This document shows, piece after piece, positions 34,022 through 35,523 of a stretch of 35,523 bases of DNA (position 1 is its first letter; every line of letters starts with the position of its first letter). Below the pieces are notes generated by a model, which saw only the letters and a list, made by a program, of their open reading frames with translations, was not told the DNA's origin and did not search any database. The stretch comes from Candidatus Peribacteria bacterium RIFCSPLOWO2_12_FULL_55_15 (lineage in GTDB: Bacteria; Patescibacteriota; Gracilibacteria; Peribacterales; Peribacteraceae), in assembly GCA_001789045.1 (NCBI GenBank), contig MFYG01000012.1:1-35523 (forward strand). Reading direction: 5' to 3'. The translations under genes and the position numbers were made by a program.

Positions 34022-35523
34022 CTACTTCTTTCCCTGCAAGCGCGAGAGTTTTTCCCGTGCCTCTTGGTCGTATGGATCAAGTTCAAGTGCACGAGTGTAC
34101 GCCTGGCGGGCTCCGTCTTTGTTTCCGAGAGCTTCTCGTGCAAGACCGAGGTTGAAGTAGGCGAGAGCGAAGGTATCGTCAATCGTAATGGCCTTTTGGA
34201 AGGCCTCAGTCGCCTCTATGAACTCGCGTTCTTGGAGAAGGAGGACCCCAAGATTGAGATGAGCATCCCGATCGTTCGGGCGCGAAAGGATTGCGCGACG
34301 GTAGAGTTCCATTGCTTTTTGGATGAGACCTTTCTGGAGGGCGATTTGTCCGAGGTTGAAAAACGCTGCGGCGTTTGGGCGAATCGCGAGGGATCGGTCA
34401 TAGTCTTCGAGCGCTGTTTTTACGTCGCCATGTTCGAAGGCTATGCTCCCGAGATTATTCCAGGCAATATGGGAATCTGGATAGTGCCGAGTGACGTTCC
34501 GGAAGAGTGTTTCGGTGTTGTGCCAAACGTGGGATTGGCGATAGGAGAGGAAGGAGAGAAGGAAAAGAATGGCGAAAATTCCTTTGCGACATAATAAAGA
34601 ACCAATCAAGAGAAAGATCCCGATGGATGGGAGGTATGCGTAGCGATCGGAGGCGAAGTACACATCACGAAGCTGATCGTGGCCCTTTGCGAAATTAGTG
34701 AACGAAGGGAGGAGCATGAGGAGAAAAAATGCCCATCCGTATGCGACTATTGGGAATTTTTTACGGAAGAGGAACGCGAGGGCAGAGAGGATGAAAACAA
34801 GGATGAGTGGGAGAAGGAGATCAGGATTCGACCAAGTAATGGGTCGGGTGTAGGGATAGAGGACAGAGAAGTCGGTCGGCCACATGAGCTTGCCCAGGGA
34901 GAAGACGGCGGCCTTGGCGCCAATGAGGATTTTCTCAGAGAAGAGCTCCGTATTCCCGTGTTTCCCTCCGAGTGCGATGACGCCGAAGACGATGCTGAGG
35001 AGGAAGTATGGAAAGAGAGATCGGAGAACCCTAACCCTGCACCTCCGCGTGAGGAACCAATCAATGAGGAGAATGACCAATGGGAGAGGCGCGATGGAGA
35101 CTTTTGCGAGGAGACCGAGGAGGAAGGAGAGGATGCTGAAGAAGTACCACTTGTCATGGTGAGAAAAAATTTTTCTCAGGGTGACGCTCTCCACCCACTT
35201 CAAATATCCACACACACTGAGCAGGAAGAAGAACCCTGACAGAAGATCTTTCCGTGCTGCTGCCCATGCAACGGCTTCAACGTTGAGAGGATGGACGGCG
35301 AAGAGGAGAGCGACGAAGAGTGGGATCCACGAACGTGTCATGGTATGTGTGTCAGGCTGAGCGTAGTCGAAGCCCGAACGCAAAAGCAAAACCATCAGCA
35401 CGAAGACCAACACCGCATTCAGCGTATGCAATATCAGGTTCGTCAGATGGAATCCCACAGGATTGAGCCCCCAGAGGAGGTGATCCAGTTGATAGCTTAA
35501 AAACGTCAGTGGTATGTAGAGCT
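34022..35523 (-). CDS. Membrane protein with C-terminal TPR repeats (glycosyltransferase-like), 5' end outside window
   Basis: The frame is open to the right edge, so the N-terminus is missing. The visible 500 residues start in a motif typical of large polytopic proteins of the GT-C/PMT-like TPR type (GLNPVGFHLTNLILHTLNAV). They include FAVHPLNVEAVAWAAARKDLL and some eight to ten membrane helices to about residue 330 of the visible part. At least three tetratricopeptide repeats follow (AWNNLGSIAFEHGDVKTALE, AFFNLGQIALQKGLIQKAME, AYFNLGLAREALGNKDGARQ). Such proteins are thought to glycosylate or assemble surface polymers, with TPRs for partner binding. Two loops between helices (SGFDYAQPDTHTMTRS and SVTLRKIFSHH) are encoded by dispersed repeat sequences. 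The gene converges on ligA with a 46-base gap and no clear terminator. Confidence 0.85.
   Translation of the reverse strand, partial: LYIPLTFLSYQLDHLLWGLNPVGFHLTNLILHTLNAVLVFVLMVLLLRSGFDYAQPDTHTMTRSWIPLFVALLFAVHPLNVEAVAWAAARKDLLSGFFFLLSVCGYLKWVESVTLRKIFSHHDKWYFFSILSFLLGLLAKVSIAPLPLVILLIDWFLTRRCRVRVLRSLFPYFLLSIVFGVIALGGKHGNTELFSEKILIGAKAAVFSLGKLMWPTDFSVLYPYTRPITWSNPDLLLPLILVFILSALAFLFRKKFPIVAYGWAFFLLMLLPSFTNFAKGHDQLRDVYFASDRYAYLPSIGIFLLIGSLLCRKGIFAILFLLSFLSYRQSHVWHNTETLFRNVTRHYPDSHIAWNNLGSIAFEHGDVKTALEDYDRSLAIRPNAAAFFNLGQIALQKGLIQKAMELYRRAILSRPNDRDAHLNLGVLLLQEREFIEATEAFQKAITIDDTFALAYFNLGLAREALGNKDGARQAYTRALELDPYDQEAREKLSRLQGKK
35152..35186. repeat. Imperfect palindromic dispersed repeat inside the TPR gene
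   Basis: TGTCATGGTGAG (35152-35163) faces CTCAGGGTGACG (35175-35186), an imperfect inverted repeat around an A/T centre. The left arm is identical to 23431-23442. The core of the right arm is the exact complement of 23459-23469. Confidence 0.6.
35336..35374. repeat. Dispersed repeat pair inside the TPR gene (codes for FDYAQPD)
   Basis: TGTCATGGT (35336-35344) is followed by TGTCAGGCTGAG starting at 35350 and then CGTAGTCGAAGCC. The arrangement parallels the pair at 23431 and 23458. Read on the minus strand it gives FDYAQPD, a peptide I recall from repeat-derived insertions in unrelated bacterial proteins. Confidence 0.6.

Overview
The window looks like a fragment of a small-genome bacterium, most likely a member of the Candidate Phyla Radiation (Patescibacteria), perhaps a Peribacteria/Peregrinibacteria-type lineage. 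This is an inference: there is no rRNA or ribosomal protein to place it. The standard code fits, since TGA ends several genes exactly where their families end. Most genes have no recognisable Shine-Dalgarno sequence. There are also several large secreted proteins of low complexity that resemble no common family.

Layout. 1-1480: the end of a Pro/Gln-rich protein, then a secreted Gly/Met-rich protein with a clear promoter and terminator. 1587-3535: a GC-rich B12-binding-type radical SAM gene with a perfect Shine-Dalgarno and its own terminator, possibly acquired. 3606-4217: the decayed remains of an MttB-family methyltransferase gene and a tRNA-Gln. 4299-15543: an AT-richer accessory island. 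On the minus strand it holds a large serine recombinase and a complete type I restriction-modification operon in the order hsdM, fic, two small membrane-anchored genes, hsdS, a membrane protein gene, hsdR. It ends with a nested repeat array, a small unknown gene and scraps of other mobile or regulatory genes. 15571-27363: housekeeping genes (htpX-lemA, typA, an NYN-domain gene, uppP, an MscS channel, ogt, small genes, polX, a fold-type III PLP decarboxylase and a degenerate chorismate-mutase-like gene). 27540-31810: a minus-strand operon of three secreted proteins, facing a divergent SLH-domain protein gene. 31924-35523: ligA, and a convergent membrane glycosyltransferase-like/TPR protein that runs off the window.

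How the genes work together. HsdM, HsdS and HsdR form one restriction-modification complex. Fic (an AMP-transferase fold) and three predicted membrane proteins are interleaved with them by start/stop overlaps of 4 or 8 bases or a 2-base gap, so they are probably made together. LemA and HtpX are a usual envelope-stress pair. The secreted proteins at 380-1429, 27540-28790 and 29053-30918 share an N-terminal leader motif and look like a lineage-specific surface family.

The most unusual signals are: (1) the Fic and membrane-protein module inside the type I R-M operon; (2) an array of about 35-bp units beside the recombinase gene, in which each unit carries two half-repeats with matching variable bases; (3) heptanucleotide tandem repeats at four places, two of them inserted in frame inside ligA; (4) the secreted-protein family with a shared leader.
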